DNA of 5,156 nucleotides, from contig SKXF01000072.1 in the NCBI GenBank assembly GCA_007128555.1, positions 1 to 5,156 on the forward strand, written 5' to 3'. Shown in pieces: positions 5,136-5,156 of the stretch (its first letter is position 1; each line of letters starts with the position of its first letter). Made by a program: the position numbers and the translations under genes. Under the pieces are notes generated by a model. It made no database searches. It was given only the letters and a program-made list of their open reading frames with translations, and was not told where the DNA came from. The DNA is from Clostridia bacterium. GTDB lineage: Bacteria; Bacillota_E; SLMV01; PUMD01.

Positions 5136-5156
5136 TTCGGGCCCAGCAGCAGGTCA

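Larger units (their letters stand above)
4687..5156. other. 470-base stretch without a convincing gene
   Basis: Long open readings here (plus strand 4589-5095, minus strand 5073-4870) show no recognisable motif, lack good start sites, and one overlaps the DUF3303-like gene. What can be seen: a leader-like 14-codon ORF (4886-4842, minus), overlapping short hairpins at 4921-4954, a GGGAAATTCCC near-palindrome (4899-4909), and repeated AATGCAT words at 5102-5135. The region presumably contains the promoter of the DUF3303-like gene, but I could not pick one with a convincing -35/-10 pair. No tRNA or rRNA features are evident. Confidence 0.5.

Noticed and set aside
1..5156. CRISPR array, tRNA, rRNA, defence or biosynthetic system
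   Set aside because: There are no regularly spaced repeats, no tRNA arm consensus, no ribosomal sequence and no defence or biosynthesis domains on either strand.

Overview
The window is an ordinary bacterial accessory or transport region. It holds three genes of a peptide/nickel-type ABC importer, the decayed remains of an IS110-family transposase, and one small conserved-type protein. A lipoprotein signal peptide, AGG-type Shine-Dalgarno sites and a sigma70-like promoter point to a bacterium of moderately high GC. No marker gene fixes the phylum; a Chloroflexota- or Actinomycetota-like source is possible but unproven.

Layout. Positions 1-3197 carry, all on the minus strand and in transcription order, a family-5 solute-binding lipoprotein (3197-1548), a DppB/OppB-type permease (1411-461) and the N-terminal third of a DppC/OppC-type permease that runs off the left edge (416-1). 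The gap between binding protein and first permease is 136 bp and holds a perfect 9-bp inverted repeat. The two permeases are 44 bp apart. A candidate promoter (TTGACT, 18 bp, TAACAT) lies about 50 bp upstream of the binding-protein gene. The ATPase genes are not in view and would be expected beyond position 1. Together the products would capture a peptide or similar small solute outside the membrane and pass it through a heterodimeric channel.

Positions 3403-4216 (plus strand) are the wreck of one IS110-family DEDD transposase. Family motifs appear in the right order but spread over all three plus frames, with at least seven frame changes, and the segment carrying the catalytic glutamate is missing. 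The remnant continues about 230 bp past the TAA at 3990 that ends its longest open segment. No element ends are recognisable.

Positions 4414-4686 (minus strand) encode a 90-residue protein resembling DUF3303-type small alpha/beta proteins. The rest (4217-4413 and 4687-5156) has no convincing gene. It holds several short inverted repeats and one 14-codon ORF with a very good ribosome binding site.

I found no new defence, RNA-guided or biosynthetic system. The points most worth a second look are the true extent of the dead IS110 element, the hairpin between binding-protein and permease genes, and the possible leader ORF.
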